The notes beneath the pieces are model-generated. The model was not told where the DNA came from, made no database searches, and was given only the letters and a program-made list of their open reading frames with translations. DNA of 64,000 nucleotides from Voacanga thouarsii (taxonomy: Eukaryota; Streptophyta; Magnoliopsida; Gentianales; Apocynaceae): positions 5,852,366 to 5,916,365 of the forward strand of contig JANUWF010001109.1 of the NCBI GenBank assembly GCA_026120185.1. The letters run 5' to 3'. The translations under genes and the position numbers were made by a program. How positions within the stretch are numbered: the first letter of the stretch is position 1; every line of letters begins with the position of its first letter. Below are positions 1 through 12,235 of the stretch, piece after piece.

Positions 1-1417
1 TGGTCTCGTCTCAACTAATTCATCCAAAAGACGCATTGAACACAATCCTTGATTAAATTTCATTGGTCTCGGCAAACTTAAAACATGGAGCTAACCAATG
101 AATCATTGGTCTCGGCAGACATCAATTAACCTTTAATTACCCAGTTCTTATCAATTAACCCATTTGGTCTCAGCAAGTTAATAGATAACAAATATGAAAT
201 CAATAAATTGAAACCACCATCAACCCCTTTAGTTTCAGCAAGTTAATGGAAAGAAACAACCAATTAATCTCGTAATAAGCACAAGTAATTAAATACCAAG
301 AAGAACAATCAATCAATCAAAAGATCAAAGTAACTCTAAGAATCATGAATATCGAAAATAATGTCAAATTACAACAAAACAATTAACACGTCATTGTTCA
401 AGAAAAAGAAAACAAAAGTTAAAAAAAAAAAACACTCATAGATAAGCCCCTTTCTTTTTCCTTTGTAAACCCTCTTGTACAGTCCTCCTTGATTTATTTC
501 TCTCGAGAAAATATTGGTGATACACTCTAAAATAAATCTAAGTCTCTACATTGTTCACCTCTCTTCTTTAAGGTAAATTGGCCTTTATTTATAAGCCTAC
601 AAAGTTCCTAAAAGAATCCTAAATAAAGAATAAGTAATTACCTAAAATTCAAAATGAAAAAGGAGTTGTAAAATCTAAAATAAAAACCTAAATAAAACTA
701 AGTAATTCCATCGCCTTAATGAAATTGAGCTTTGAATTGTAAATCAATTGGACTTTGCTTTTGTCGTTTTGTGCTGGAGCCTTCAATTAATGTTGAATTG
801 AGATTTCTAAAATTGGCTTCCAACTGAGCCGTATAAATCTGTCCAGCCACCGAAACTTTTATCTTTGTTGCATCGGCTTAATTGAGCCATTTTCCTTGCC
901 TCGGCTCAATTGAGCCACAAACCACCCATTCTGCTCTTCCTTTTGTTTCGTCAGCTTAAGTAAGCCACAAACTTTCTCCTTTTGTCGAACAGCTTTTGTT
1001 GACTTCTCCTTTGTCTAGCAGCTACCGAAATTCCTTTCTTTGACAGTTGTTGCTTTTATTTCCTTGGCCCACCAAAGTTTATCTTTTGCTTTGTTGCTAT
1101 TGCTTTTGCTCAGCCGTGAGCCAGCCGAAATTCCTTTCTTTTCTTCTCTAATTTCCAATTCCCCTGTTCTTTTGTGATTTTCTCTGTTATGCCAGTACAA
1201 GACCGGCGCCAGTTCTCCTTTCTTGGCTAGTGCTGGTTCTGTGTTGGAAAATTACACAATTAGCTCCAAATTTCACATATTTTTGTATAAAATTACAGAA
1301 AAGCATTTTTATAAGGGAAATATCAAATATGAAGGAATATGACTAGTTATTGTACAAAATTTATCACAAAATGGCCTCAAATAACTAGAAAATATATAAC
1401 TAATTTAGGCCCTATCA
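1..1417 (-). mobile_element. Athila-like LTR, truncated by window edge
   Basis: The stretch 340-1417 aligns by eye with the right-hand part of the LTRs at 3986-5488 and 8244-9748: the same order of blocks, and the same end in GGCCCTATCA, the reverse complement of an LTR start TGATAGGG. The LTR is therefore read on the minus strand. The right border falls inside a copia gag remnant, so this is an insertion into that older element. The left part lies outside the window, so solo LTR and full element cannot be told apart. 1-300 repeats a short phrase of the type GGTCTCGGCAA several times. Confidence 0.7.
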
Positions 1418-1944
1418 CTATTCATGATATTTGTGAATCGAGTGAACCTATCAGTTATGTTCTCACATAGTTTCATTGTGAATAGCTCATAATCTCGGAC
1501 CAAAAGTCCCAACTTTGATTCCTTAACTTGATTAGTCCCCTCATGGGTGACCTCAAGTAATATCCACATTTCGTGAGCTGAATCACAACCACTAACCTGG
1601 TTGTTTTCATTTGCATCAAGAGCACGACACAATATGTTCATTGCTTGAAAATTCAGTGTCATTTTGGCATTGTCATTAGCATATACTCATTACTCTGTTT
1701 AGGCACAGTTCTCCCTTCAACAATTTTTTATAGAACATATGGTCCTCTTTCGATCAAATTGCATAGCTCAAAATTAATTGAGCATACATAAAATCTTTAT
1801 ACAATTTTTCCAGAAGGTGTAGTTGCTGCCGCTGAACAAAGGTAGTCTATTTGTTGAAGATCATTTAATGTATGGTAAGGATGAGGTGTTTACCATTCGG
1901 ATCTTTTCCTACAAGACTGTTAAACCGATAATAATACAGACCAA
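1418..1944 (-). pseudogene. Ty1/copia gag remnant (UBN2-like)
   Basis: An open frame on the minus strand ends at 1405 and begins near 1662. It encodes about 80 residues typical of the copia gag UBN2 region: an AMNIL...AL start, S-AHE-W--LEVTHEGT, VKE-K, LV-DYELF-M and a final FTRF block. In intact elements this region forms the virus-like particle. The frame upstream, towards the primer-binding site at 1945-1957, is degraded. The protein is cut by the Athila-like LTR that begins at 1417, and no pol for this element remains in the window. Family assignment is from conserved motifs; the element is dead. Confidence 0.75.
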
Positions 1945-1957
1945 CGCTCTGATACCA
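1945..1957 (-). other. Primer-binding site, initiator tRNA-Met
   Basis: On the minus strand this reads TGGTATCAGAGCG, complementary to the 3' end of plant initiator tRNA-Met, the usual primer of copia elements. It lies two bases inside the LTR that follows and upstream of the gag remnant, which fixes the element's orientation. Confidence 0.85.
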
Positions 1958-1959
1958 AT

Positions 1960-3212
1960 TGATAAACCTTAGAGGGGGGTAAATAAGGTTTATGGCAAAT
2001 AAATGAAAATTCTTTGATGTCTTTTTGATAAAGACCAAACAAGGTGAGAGATTGAAAATGCCGACTTGTGTGCTGCTAAAGAACTTTCAAAACTCTACTA
2101 AATGCGGGAAATAAGATTTATAGGTCAAATAGGTAGATAAAGTAATAACAACAATTTTACCCAACAGCATAAAGGTCTTTGATTAAAATAATGAATGCAA
2201 ATAGGAGTGTAATGCTTTTGTCCACAAAGACAGATTCCTTCGCAGTTGATGGAGTGCAAACAAGATTCTTTTAAAGTACCACTAAATGGCATGAAGACGG
2301 TTGTTTTAGAGATGGAAGTTGAGGTATTAAATACAGACTTTCTATAGAATATAAAGGTCTTTAAAATTGATCAACAATTGCAGAGATTGAGATAAAATTC
2401 TTTGTTCTAATAACCAGTAAAAATGCAGTAGTCAAATACGAATGAAATGCAAAAGAGAAGACGCAAGGAATTATAGTAGTTCGATCCTCAACCAATCTAT
2501 ATCTACTATCTTGAGTACCCACTTAAGGATTTCAACACAATCACTAAAATCTTTTTACCAAATTAATGGTGGTTGGCTCCACCAATCTTACATAAGAGGA
2601 TCAGCAACTTGGTTTGACACCCAACCTCTTCAAACACACAATCAAGGTTCACCCAACTGGGTTTTATACCACAACCTTGATACCAAATAGAATGAAGGAA
2701 AACTTACAGAAATAGCTAACAAGTTTGAGCAGATATAAACAGATAAGCTCCAATAGCCTTTTACCTTTTGAATAATTTAATTTCACCTTTGAAGCACAAT
2801 GAAAAGGAAGATTTTTATTTTCTAAAATGTAAGAGTATTTTTGAGAAAGATAGAACAAAAACCTTATAGAAAATCGGGTTTAAATGGCTTTTATAGAAAT
2901 GAAAAATAGAACAGCAATGGCTAGTTAACGGCTAGTTTGGAGCTGTCAGATTTTCTAGAGTTTTGGACTCAAGTTTTAGATGATGGTGTATCCAAAAGGT
3001 AAGTCCAAAATGACACTTTTCCAAGCAGAAACGATTTGACACTGTTCACAGGATTTTAGACGAATCTTTTGGATGCAGAATCATCCAAACTACTCAATCC
3101 AAAATTGTGAGATATAAAACTTTGAAATCTTATTGTTTGTGTGCTTCAAGGTAGAAATAAATTGACTTATAAGGTAAACAAGATGTAGTAATTAACATAA
3201 TATACCTTAACA
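1960..3212 (-). repeat. Putative 5' LTR of the broken copia element
   Basis: The right-hand neighbour of the PBS. Read on the plus strand it starts TGATAAACC and a plausible end is CCTTAACA at 3212, giving TG...CA termini and a length of about 1.25 kb. The far border is a guess from terminal dinucleotides because the partner LTR is not in the window. Open frames inside it show no recognisable protein. Confidence 0.45.
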
Positions 3213-3985
3213 AACGATTCCTAGTCTAAAGTTCTTTCACAAGGCCTTCATGATCTTGTGAGCTCTTAGGTTGAAGGTGTACTTAATCACTCACCACTTT
3301 GGATTCCATTTCCTCAAGAGCTCCTTAGCAATCTTTTATGCATGCCTTGAAAGAATCAGAGTCAAACATATCCTATCATATGTAAATCATACAAGTTAAT
3401 CCTCATCAATGTTTGTAATAAGTCAAAACACAGGAGAATACCTTTAGGGCTAATATGAAAAATAATCAAGTAAATCTTAATAGACCAAAAAGTCCAAGCA
3501 CTCTTATTTCTAAGTGATCCCAAAACTTCATCTACCATAAAATTCTCAATTCCCCAAATCCTTTTTCATGTTCATCAAGGGATAAATAAATCTATTAGAT
3601 TAACATCAAAGGAAACCCATCTCATACATCCATTCTTAAGTTTAAAACAAGAGAATAGTCAAAAGCAATTAAATCCAATCAATCAAACCCAAGTAATAGA
3701 TTACTCAAAATAGAAATCAATTAACTAAACAATCATCCAACATAAGAGTAAAACATGGTACAACCCTTTAATTACAATTCAATTCAATAAAATTTAACAA
3801 CCCCAACTTAAATCACAAAGAAAATGAAAATAAAACTTATAGAAAAGTTCTCTTTTCTATTTTGCAAGCTTGAGTTGGGGTTGCCCCATTTTCATCAATT
3901 CTTCCTTGATCATCTCATCTCTTCTTTTTCTTGTTCTTTCAAGGGGTTCTCTGATGAAATTTGTGGGTGGCTCCCCCTTAGCACT
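3213..3985. other. Unassigned AT-rich sequence
   Basis: No protein or RNA gene is recognised here. The block looks like transposon-derived non-coding sequence, but no partner repeat was found in the window. It forms the left flank of the complete Athila-like element. Confidence 0.4.
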
Positions 3986-5488
3986 TGTTGCGTAAATTTT
4001 GGATGTATAAAAATCATCAAAATTAAATATATCTCTTAGTCAAGTTTTAATTAAAATATTAATCCCAAAATACACATACGAGCAAATATACTCATCGTAA
4101 GCATAGTATGGGGAATTAACGAGTATCGATCATTAAAGGAATAAGTACACACTAATCACTTTTCTTTCATTGTTCAACCGACCCAAATAAATTGATAAAA
4201 TAATTAACAAATAAAGAAATATATACAACTCAAAGATGTAGGTTTATGTAATTTAGACAATTATCCTAGAAAACATGATAATAAACCAACTAGCAATTCT
4301 CTCAACTAATTATCCTCTTGGCATCATAAAGGAATATAAAGTAAAATTCAATTGTTTCACAAGTCATGAATCTACTTAGATAAATTTCACTTCGTTTCCT
4401 AATCCACGGAATCCTATATCTTGATTAAATTAACAGATTTTCCAATCAAGCTAACATAACCAAAATGTGCATTAAGCCTAATTCCTTATAAGCATAAAAT
4501 TAGCTAATATCCCTTTGCTCGAGGTAAAATCCACTAATATTTGATCACTTAGTCCTATAATCTTAACTTCGTTGCTCAAGTCCATGAAGATTAGAAAATT
4601 ACGAAATCAATGCAATGAAACTCCTAACATCGTCATCTCAAGTCAATTAGAAGAACTCGCACCAATAAACAATGATATCAAGTAATCAAACATCAAATAT
4701 GATAAAGAATTGATCAAATAACTAAATTAATACAAAGTCATGAATACCAAAATAATGTTAAATTGCAATAAAAAAGTTGAATACATCATTGTTTAAGGAA
4801 AAGAAAACAAAGATCAAAGAAAGCACTTATAGGCAAGCCTCTTTTTTCATCCTTGAAGACTCTCTTGAACAATCCTCCTTGATTAGGTGAACTTCACCTT
4901 CAATGAGTGATTTGAGAATTTTTGCCTTTGAATCCACCTTTCTCTATGTATATCACTTTTTTCTTGTGTTTTCTTGTGCTTTTATAGGCCTCTTGGATGC
5001 TAAATTCATGGCTTATGAAGTCTTGGCCGAGTAGGATTTGAAAAATACCAAATTCATTGGAAAATTTCTAAATTCGTGCACAAAATATTTGCCTTCAAGA
5101 GCCTACCTAGCACTGGGTACCTTCAACCCACCTGACGCCAGGTGCACTCTATTCTTCCCTTATTTCTGCTATGTTTCTGGTCTGTTCTTATCGGCAGACA
5201 GAATAGACCTACCGCTAAGTACACTTGCTAGACTTGGCGCCAAGTCTGTTCTGGTTTTCCCTATAAAGTTGGCTCAATTTCTGCTGCTTGACCAGAATGG
5301 ACCCAGCGCCTGGTACATTCTGGAATTGCTCACTTCCTGCTCGATTTTAACTCAAATCTGCACAAATTTGTCAAAAATACTTGGAGTAAAATGTCAAATA
5401 GGAAGGAATATGTCTAGTTATTACAACAAATGTATCACAAAACGACCTCAAAGAACTAGGAAAATAATAGAGATTTTAGCCCCTATCA
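3986..5488 (-). repeat. Athila-1 3' LTR
   Basis: It begins TGTTGCGTAAATTTT and ends GCCCCTATCA on the plus strand. It aligns along its whole length with 8244-9748 with scattered substitutions and small indels. A GC-richer block near 5090-5330 contains repeated GGCGCCAGG-type words and an 18-bp palindrome at 5230-5247. Confidence 0.9.
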
Positions 5489-7288
5489 TATACCCCCACA
5501 CTTGAACATTTGCTTGTCCTCAAGCAAAAGAAGAATTAAAACACTAAGCATATGGCTTAAGACAAAATAAATTTTCAACTTATCCTTAGCAAATTCATCC
5601 ATAGTTAAGGAATAGTCTTCTTCCAACCTCAAGCACAAACATGTCATTCACCTAACCCTTTCAAAACCTTGTAAACTCATGTATTAAATCAAACAATCCC
5701 AAGGCCATCAAAGTTAAGGTAAACAAGCTTATATCTAGTACAAAAAAATCATCCTACTCCTCATGTAAAAATATAGGTAACATAATTCATATAAGTCAAG
5801 CCATTTAACCAATTCCAGTATTATAAACTTAAATTTACACAACTTAAGTTAGTGAAAAAAGGAAAACACTCCACTCTTTTTTTTCTATGACTTTAGAAAT
5901 TGATAGCCTCAAGTGCATAGATTTTTCTTCACACACCGTATTGGCCTCCTTATAGTCATCATCATTTTTTCAACAATTTTCTTTTTCATCTCTTTTCTCT
6001 TTCTTACATTTTTTTCCCACACCTTCTTGCCTTTTGGATAGCCTCAAGAGAGTGTGATGCTTCTTTATTTCTTCTCTTCCACTCACCGTATTAGCCCCCT
6101 TTTCAACAAAAGGTCTCTTTCTTTTCTTTTCAACAAATAAAAACAATTTTTTTCAACTCATATTCTTTCCTTTTCACTCAAAATTTTTTTCCTCACATTC
6201 CTGATTCACAACTCAAAGTCAAGCAAATTTTAAATCCATAATACAAGAATTAATTAACAACTCTTCCCATATTTCATCATATCATCCATATTCAAACTTA
6301 AAGAATAAAATAAAACTCAAATACCTAATATAACCAAGGTTAACTTAATTTCTTAAAACTTAGCAAAATCCAACTTAATACACAAGTTTAATTTTTCAAA
6401 TAAAAATCCGACCATAGTGAATGACAAATCCATGTCTCAAGTTAAAAAAAAACGTCACAACTCCATTATCGCCAAATAAGCTCAATTTAGCTCCAAAATT
6501 ACTAAATTCTCAAATTTTTAAAATTTCAAATTTTCCAACAATTGTTTGATGCCAAGAAAACACTAAAATAATTGATAAAAACTTGGACAAAGAATATTAC
6601 TAAACCACTCCCACAACTTAAACTGGATAATGTACTTATTTGCTAAAAATTAACACAATAAAGCATCTCCAAAGGGACCAAAAATAATAAAGGGGTAGAA
6701 AGTTTAAGAAATACTTCCAAAGTGCAATAAAGTGTCAATAGATATCAAAACTAAAAATACAGAGAAGGGCTTGTTCAATAGGACTTTATTCCTACAGGCA
6801 AAACAAAACACAAGGAAAATCACAAGGAAAATAATAACAAACTAAAGACACCTAAATAAAAAAAAACAAATTAAAGAAAAATACTTAAAAATCCTAAGAA
6901 AGCAAATAAAGACACGACTCACTCCCCCACACTTAAGATGGAAAATATTTTCCTTATTTGGGAGAGGAAAAACAAACTACTTAACAAAAAAAAGAAAAAT
7001 TCTTTCCACTCATCATGCTTCCTCATCAAACCTTTTGAAAAGAAATTAAAGCTCAAAATAGAGGATAGGCATGATGAGTGTAGAAAGAATAGAGGTTTTT
7101 GAAAAATAGAAGGTTTATGAAAACAAATTTTCCCACTAAATCAAAACACATAAACATCTTTCTCTAACATTTCTTTAGACACACAAATATTTTTGTCAAC
7201 ATATAAGTGCATATGATTTCTAAAGAATGCATCAAACTTGAAATCACCTTTTAACCCTTCAAAAGATTTATCACAAATTGAAATTCCC
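5489..7288 (-). other. Athila-1 interior, non-coding
   Basis: No protein is recognised. The purine-rich tract that would prime plus-strand synthesis abuts the 3' LTR at 5489-5505 (minus strand AAGTGTGGGGGTA). The stretch 5870-6130 is homologous, in opposite orientation, to 30680-30950 of Athila-2. This links the two elements as relatives outside their LTRs. Confidence 0.6.
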
Positions 7289-7879
7289 TTAAAAACATAG
7301 TATTTGAGTTTTCAACGATGGGAACAAGAAATTCTTGCTTTTCAATGCATGGTCTACAAAAGCTAACTTACCTCCCTTTGGATGGGGTGAAGGGTAGAAA
7401 TTACCACCATTCTCCAAGAGCTTCTTATGATGTAGCATTGATAGATCCAACTCTTTGAGGTGTGGTAAACTCAACACACCATTATTAGGGCCATTGTTCT
7501 CTAGGAGGTGAGAGAAACCTAAGAAATCATGTGACAAAGAGAAATTAGAATTATTAGCATATAGAGTAGAATTAAATACCTCTCTTGCCACATTATGCAC
7601 TTGTTTCGCATATCCTCTCTCACCTCCTTAGGGATTCTCTTGTTCAAGTATATAGGCCTTTATGACATCCTCTACCAACTTGGCTAGTTATGTTCTTTGA
7701 TAGCTCATACGTTGGGATGCTTCTTTATGCCACTTAATGGAGGAATTTGAATTGGCGACAAAAGAATGCATTGAGGCTTCAAGTGACATCTCATAAAAAG
7801 CATCGATCCGAGATTGCAACTTTGCCAAATTCTCATCATTGTAGCTCCTTTGATCTTGTACCCAAAAGAAGTTGTCCAT
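7289..7879 (-). pseudogene. Broken hypothetical ORF of Athila-1
   Basis: Two collinear minus-strand open frames, 7688-7879 (63 codons from ATG) and 7289-7600 (103 codons), lie where gag would be expected, about 340 bases after the primer-binding site. The first begins MDNFFWVQDQ and is rich in charged and polar residues; it has no zinc knuckle or protease motif. The second contains many Leu and His residues. Stops between them suggest one decayed frame of about 190 residues. I do not recognise the product. It could be a diverged gag leftover or an element-specific protein, and function is unknown. Confidence 0.35.
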
Positions 7880-8219
7880 GATGATGTCAATCTCGCGCTC
7901 AAAGAAAAATAAAAATCAAATAAAAAATAAAAATAATTATAAAATAAAGAAAATAAAAAAACAAAAGGCAAAAACAAATTATAGAAAAATAAAGAAAAGA
8001 AAAACACACACATTCACAAACTATTTAAATACAAAAGTTAGTGGTATTTACAGTACAACATCAAGTATGCTAGTCAATTAAGTCACACAATGTTACAAAC
8101 AACAAGATATAACATCAATTTACACAAAGAACATATATACATATTTACATATAGACATATGGCTATATAAACATATAAACATGGTTAAATCAACAAAATT
8201 CAAGCTTTCATGATATTGT

Positions 8220-8237
8220 TCCCCGGCAGCGGTGCCA
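8220..8237 (-). other. Primer-binding site, tRNA-Asp (Athila type)
   Basis: The minus strand reads TGGCACCGCTGCCGGGGA, two mismatches from TGGCGCCGTTGCCGGGGA, the complement of the plant tRNA-Asp 3' end used by Athila-group elements. It lies a few bases inside the 5' LTR. Confidence 0.85.
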
Positions 8238-8243
8238 AAAACT

Positions 8244-9748
8244 TGTTGCGTAAATTTTAGATGTATAAAAATCATCAAACTTAAATACATCCCTTAGTCA
8301 AGTTTTAATTAAAACATTAATCCCAAAATACACATACGAGCAAGTATACTCATCGCAAGCATAGTATAGAGAATTAACGAGTATCGATCATTAAAGGAAC
8401 AAGTACACACTAATCACTTTTCTTTCATTGTTCAACTGACCCAAATAAATTGATAAAATAATTAAAAATAAAGAAATATATACAACTCAAAGATGTAAGT
8501 TTATGCAATTTAGACAATTATCCAGAAAAATATGATAATAAACCAATTAGCAATTCTCTCAACTAATTATCATCTTGGCATCATAAAGGAATATAAAGTA
8601 AAATTTAATTATTTCACAAGTCATGAATCTACTTAGATAAATGTCACTTCATTTCCTAATCCACGGAATCCTACATCTTGATTAAATTAACAAATTTGCC
8701 AATCAAGCTAACATAACCAAAATGTGCATTAAGCTTAATTCCTTATAAGCATAAAATTAGCTAATATCCCTTTGCTCGAGATGAAATTAACTAATCTTTG
8801 ATCACTTAGTCCTATAATCTTAACTTCGTCGCTCAAGTCCATGAAGATTAGAAAATTACAAAATCAATGCAATGAAACTCCTAACATCGTCATCTCAAGT
8901 TAATTAGAAGAACTCGCACCAATAAAAAATGATATCAAGTAATCAAACATCAAAGATGATAAAGAATTGATCAAATAACTAAATTAATACAAATTCATGA
9001 ATCCAAAAATAATGTTAAATTGCAATAAAAACGTTGAATACATCATTGTTTAAGGAAAGGAAAATAAAGATAAAAGAAAGCACTCATAGACAAGCCTTTT
9101 TCTTTACCCTTGAAGACTCTCTTGAACAATCCTCCTTGATTGGGTGAACTCCACCTTCAATGAGTGATTTGAGAATTTTTGCCTTTGAATCTACCTTTCT
9201 CTATGTATATCACTTTTTTCTTGTGTTTTCTTGTGCTTTTATATGCCTCTTGGATGCTAATTTCATGGCTGAGTAGGATTCGAAAATGCTAAATTCATTG
9301 GAAAATTCCTAAATTCATGCGTAGAATATTCATCTTCTAGACCCTACCTAGCGCTGGGTACCTTCGACCCACCTGGGCAGCATGTGCCATATGTTCTTCC
9401 CCTATTTCTGCTCTGTTCTTATCGACAGATAGAATGGACCCGGTGCTAGGTACACTTACCAGACCTGGCGCCAGGTCTATTCTAGTTTTCCCCTAAAAGT
9501 TAGCTCAATTTCTGCTACTTTACCAGGATGGACCCGACGCCTGGTCTATTGGTTGGGCCTGGCACCAGGTACATTCTGGAATTGCTCAATTTCTGCTCAA
9601 TTTTAACACAAATCTGCATAAATTTACCAAAAATACTTTTTACAAGTGAAATGTAAAATATGAAGGAATATTCCTAGTTATTACAACAAATTTATCACAA
9701 GATAACTTCAAATAACTAGGAAAATAATTGTGATTTTAGCCCTTATCA
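8244..9748 (-). repeat. Athila-1 5' LTR
   Basis: It has the same termini as 3986-5488 (TGTTGCG...CTTATCA on the plus strand). Its GC-richer block holds a perfect 18-bp palindrome at 9461-9478 and further diverged copies of the same word nearby. Confidence 0.9.
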
Positions 9749-10438
9749 ATGCTTTTTCTCATGAGCTATTTACAATTTTTCTAATGAAAATCCCTGAATG
9801 CACTAAACAAAGCACAATGTACAATGGTACACAACACCGTGAATGTAGACAGGAATGGCACTGTACATGCCTTGATCTTCTAATTTCCATATAAAACGAC
9901 GTCGCAATACTTATTGTTGCCATATGCTAGATTGATGCATGGTAGCATAAACCTCGTTGGCATGGCGTCATCGGGATTCTAATGTTCTATAGTTTTTGAA
10001 TATTGATGATGCATGGTGATGTGTATCCTGACTGGCATGACACCATGTATGCTCAGAAGATCGATCTTTGAATTTCAGCTAATGCACGATGGCGTGTAGA
10101 TTATTGCCGATGGTGTCGTGCACCCTTGTATAGCTCTTCTTTTTTTTTTTTTAGTGTTTTCTCCTTGAATACTTTTCTAACTTCAATTATTTTAATTTAC
10201 ATTAAATAATAAGAAATTGGGAGAGATAGGTAGCAGTCTTTAATGAAAATTAAAGAATTTAAGCTCAAATATAACTTAAAGCTTGCTTCTAACCTTTCTA
10301 CAACAAAGGATAGCCTTTTTTGCACACAAAAAGGTGATTATTTCTTGAAGAGTAGAAGAGGTATGATCATAGAAGAAGAAGTGCTGCACTTTATTAAAGA
10401 AGAAATGTAAGAGGAGATAGTTCTCTCCTTGATTATCA
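9749..10438 (-). other. Left flank of copia-1, probably chromovirus LTR
   Basis: No gene is seen. The copia-1 element inserted at TATCA (10434-10438), and the sequence resumes at 21612 with the same five bases. 9749-10438 was therefore continuous with 21617-22280, which is the LTR of the minus-strand chromovirus. The outer LTR border is not identified and may have been removed when Athila-1 landed. Short phrases of the type GCATGGTG and GATGGCGTG recur here. Confidence 0.5.
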
Positions 10439-12223
10439 AGTTAGTGTTATGCTCTAGAGGCAATCATTTGTACATTGTATATGACATATTTTATTTTAAT
10501 AAAAGGTGTTATTTATCCTACAGTATCTTTTGTTTACTTTTGTGTAAAATAACTGTTAGATAAAGTCCCTAGTACAATATTGTGTTAAGAAAATCACAAT
10601 AGAGATCATGATATGAGATTCCTACAACACTGTATAGTGTTAGTACTTAAATAGTCCCTAGTCGTAGTACTAATGAGATAGGACATCATTAATGCATTAA
10701 GACTAGCATGTGTTAGACTTCCTGATTTGATCCGGCTGTGTTTCTCATATTCGTGAGTATTGAGATACTCAAAGTTAACACGTGAATGCTTCTTAATAGA
10801 ACAAGTACATTGGATGATCTAGCTATGAGATAATCACATGGATAACTATATAGTGCTAGTAATAAAATCTCATTATAGCAAACGTGCAAGTATCCTTAAA
10901 CTTGAGATTTCCAAGATACTTTGTTTGCTGAGCATTGTGCTTTAATTCCAATCTCTGGAGCCAGATCGAGGGCCACCTATGGGATGGATATGGGGTACAT
11001 TGTGAGGTAAATGAAAGTAGTTGAGAGGGTCAATAAAGGATTCACCACTCCTAATAGTAGGGGCGAATACCTCACGGCCGCTTGTAGAAATTACTACTCG
11101 AGAAGTACTTGGGCAAGGCGACTGTATATTGAAAACAGTTCCAATTAATACACATCTAGAGTAGTGGGTTCCTAGTACAAGTACTATTATATCCGGGCCA
11201 AAATTGATATACATTCTGGAGGGAGTTGGCACTAATTTCATACTCTAAACCGAATGAGATATTGTATGGTGAAATGAGTTAATTGCACTATAGTTTGTTA
11301 TTGAAGGGTTCATATCAAGCCACTTGACTTCCTGGACTCTTGGGTGGTCATGATATGTTGCTAGATACCGCTCATGATCTGCTGCATATGGGTTCATTAA
11401 TTGATGAATTAATAAACCAATCCTAATTAGAATTAATATGATTAATTCTAATTAATTATGAATTATTAATCTCAAAGACATTTGGATTAATTCATATTCG
11501 CTGGATCAATTCATATTCGCTACCAATTGACTGTGAAACCTAATAGGTCACACACAATAGAGGATTAAATACTCAAAATGTTATTTGATAACATAGTGGG
11601 GTTAATTGCGAGAAAGAGAAGTAGTTATGGCTAAATTATAATTAGTTATAATTTATGGGCCAAATTGTAATTGTAAGAACTTGGTGGTTCCAATTACAAT
11701 TAGAGAATTCTAATTGTTTTAGAATTCTCAGATGGAGGGTTTTTCAGTTCTTTTCGTGATATATGTCAGATATACCCGTTACCTTAGAGAGTGAGCCAGT
11801 CCCGACAAACAACACTCTCCAAAACCCTTCTCTTCTTATTCTATCTCTCTCTCGTTGTTCTTCTGCAAACAAGAAAACAAGGAACCCTAGCCGCCTCTTG
11901 CTTTTCTGCTAGCACAGAGATATCTTGGTACTTGAGAGTGATCCTCTGTGTGGACTGCTGTTAGAGGTGATTGCGTACTGTGATCATAGAGGCACGTCAA
12001 TCAACCTGTTTGTGATCCATTAGCGTCAAGGGGATTGGTGGATCGCACCACAATCATCACACAAGAAGAAGAAAAATTTTATTTTTCAAACGCTCAAAGA
12101 AAGGTAAAACCGTTACCTTTGTTCCTTGTTAAACCTGTTTTAAATCATATGCTTGTGATCTTGGGGCTTGGATTTCTTAGTTTCTGCCACAGTAATCGTC
12201 ATTGTGATATAGAAATCCTATCG
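10439..12223 (+). repeat. Copia-1 5' LTR
   Basis: Roughly 1.8 kb, aligning end to end with 19809-21611. It ends directly against the PBS. Differences from the partner include a 19-20 bp tandem duplication near 11484-11522, a short CT run where the partner has a long one, and scattered substitutions. Confidence 0.92.
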
Positions 12224-12235
12224 TGGTATCAGAGC
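12224..12235 (+). other. Primer-binding site, initiator tRNA-Met
   Basis: TGGTATCAGAGC immediately follows the 5' LTR, the standard copia primer site. Confidence 0.93.

Larger units (their letters stand above)
3986..9748 (-). mobile_element. Non-autonomous Athila-like LTR retrotransposon (Athila-1)
   Basis: Two LTRs of about 1.5 kb flank a 2.75 kb interior. Read on the minus strand, the order is 5' LTR (8244-9748), a tRNA-Asp primer-binding site, a short broken open region, a long non-coding stretch, a purine-rich tract and the 3' LTR (3986-5488). Termini are TGATA...AACA. No gag, protease, reverse transcriptase or integrase can be read, so mobility must have depended on proteins from a related element. 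The flanks GCACT (left) and ATGCT (right) do not form a clean 5-bp target duplication, which suggests mutation or rearrangement at one edge. Confidence 0.85.

Noticed and set aside
2442..2690. 82-codon frame with a domain-like look
   Set aside because: It lies in the putative copia LTR; no family is recognised and it is antisense to the element.
5038..5505. 155-codon frame on the plus strand
   Set aside because: It lies wholly inside the Athila-1 3' LTR, opposite to the element's direction, with no recognisable domain. The partner LTR does not keep the frame open.
10942..11241. 99-codon minus-strand frame, also partly open at 20230-20604
   Set aside because: Present in both copia-1 LTRs only because they are repeats. 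It is antisense to the element and has no known domain.
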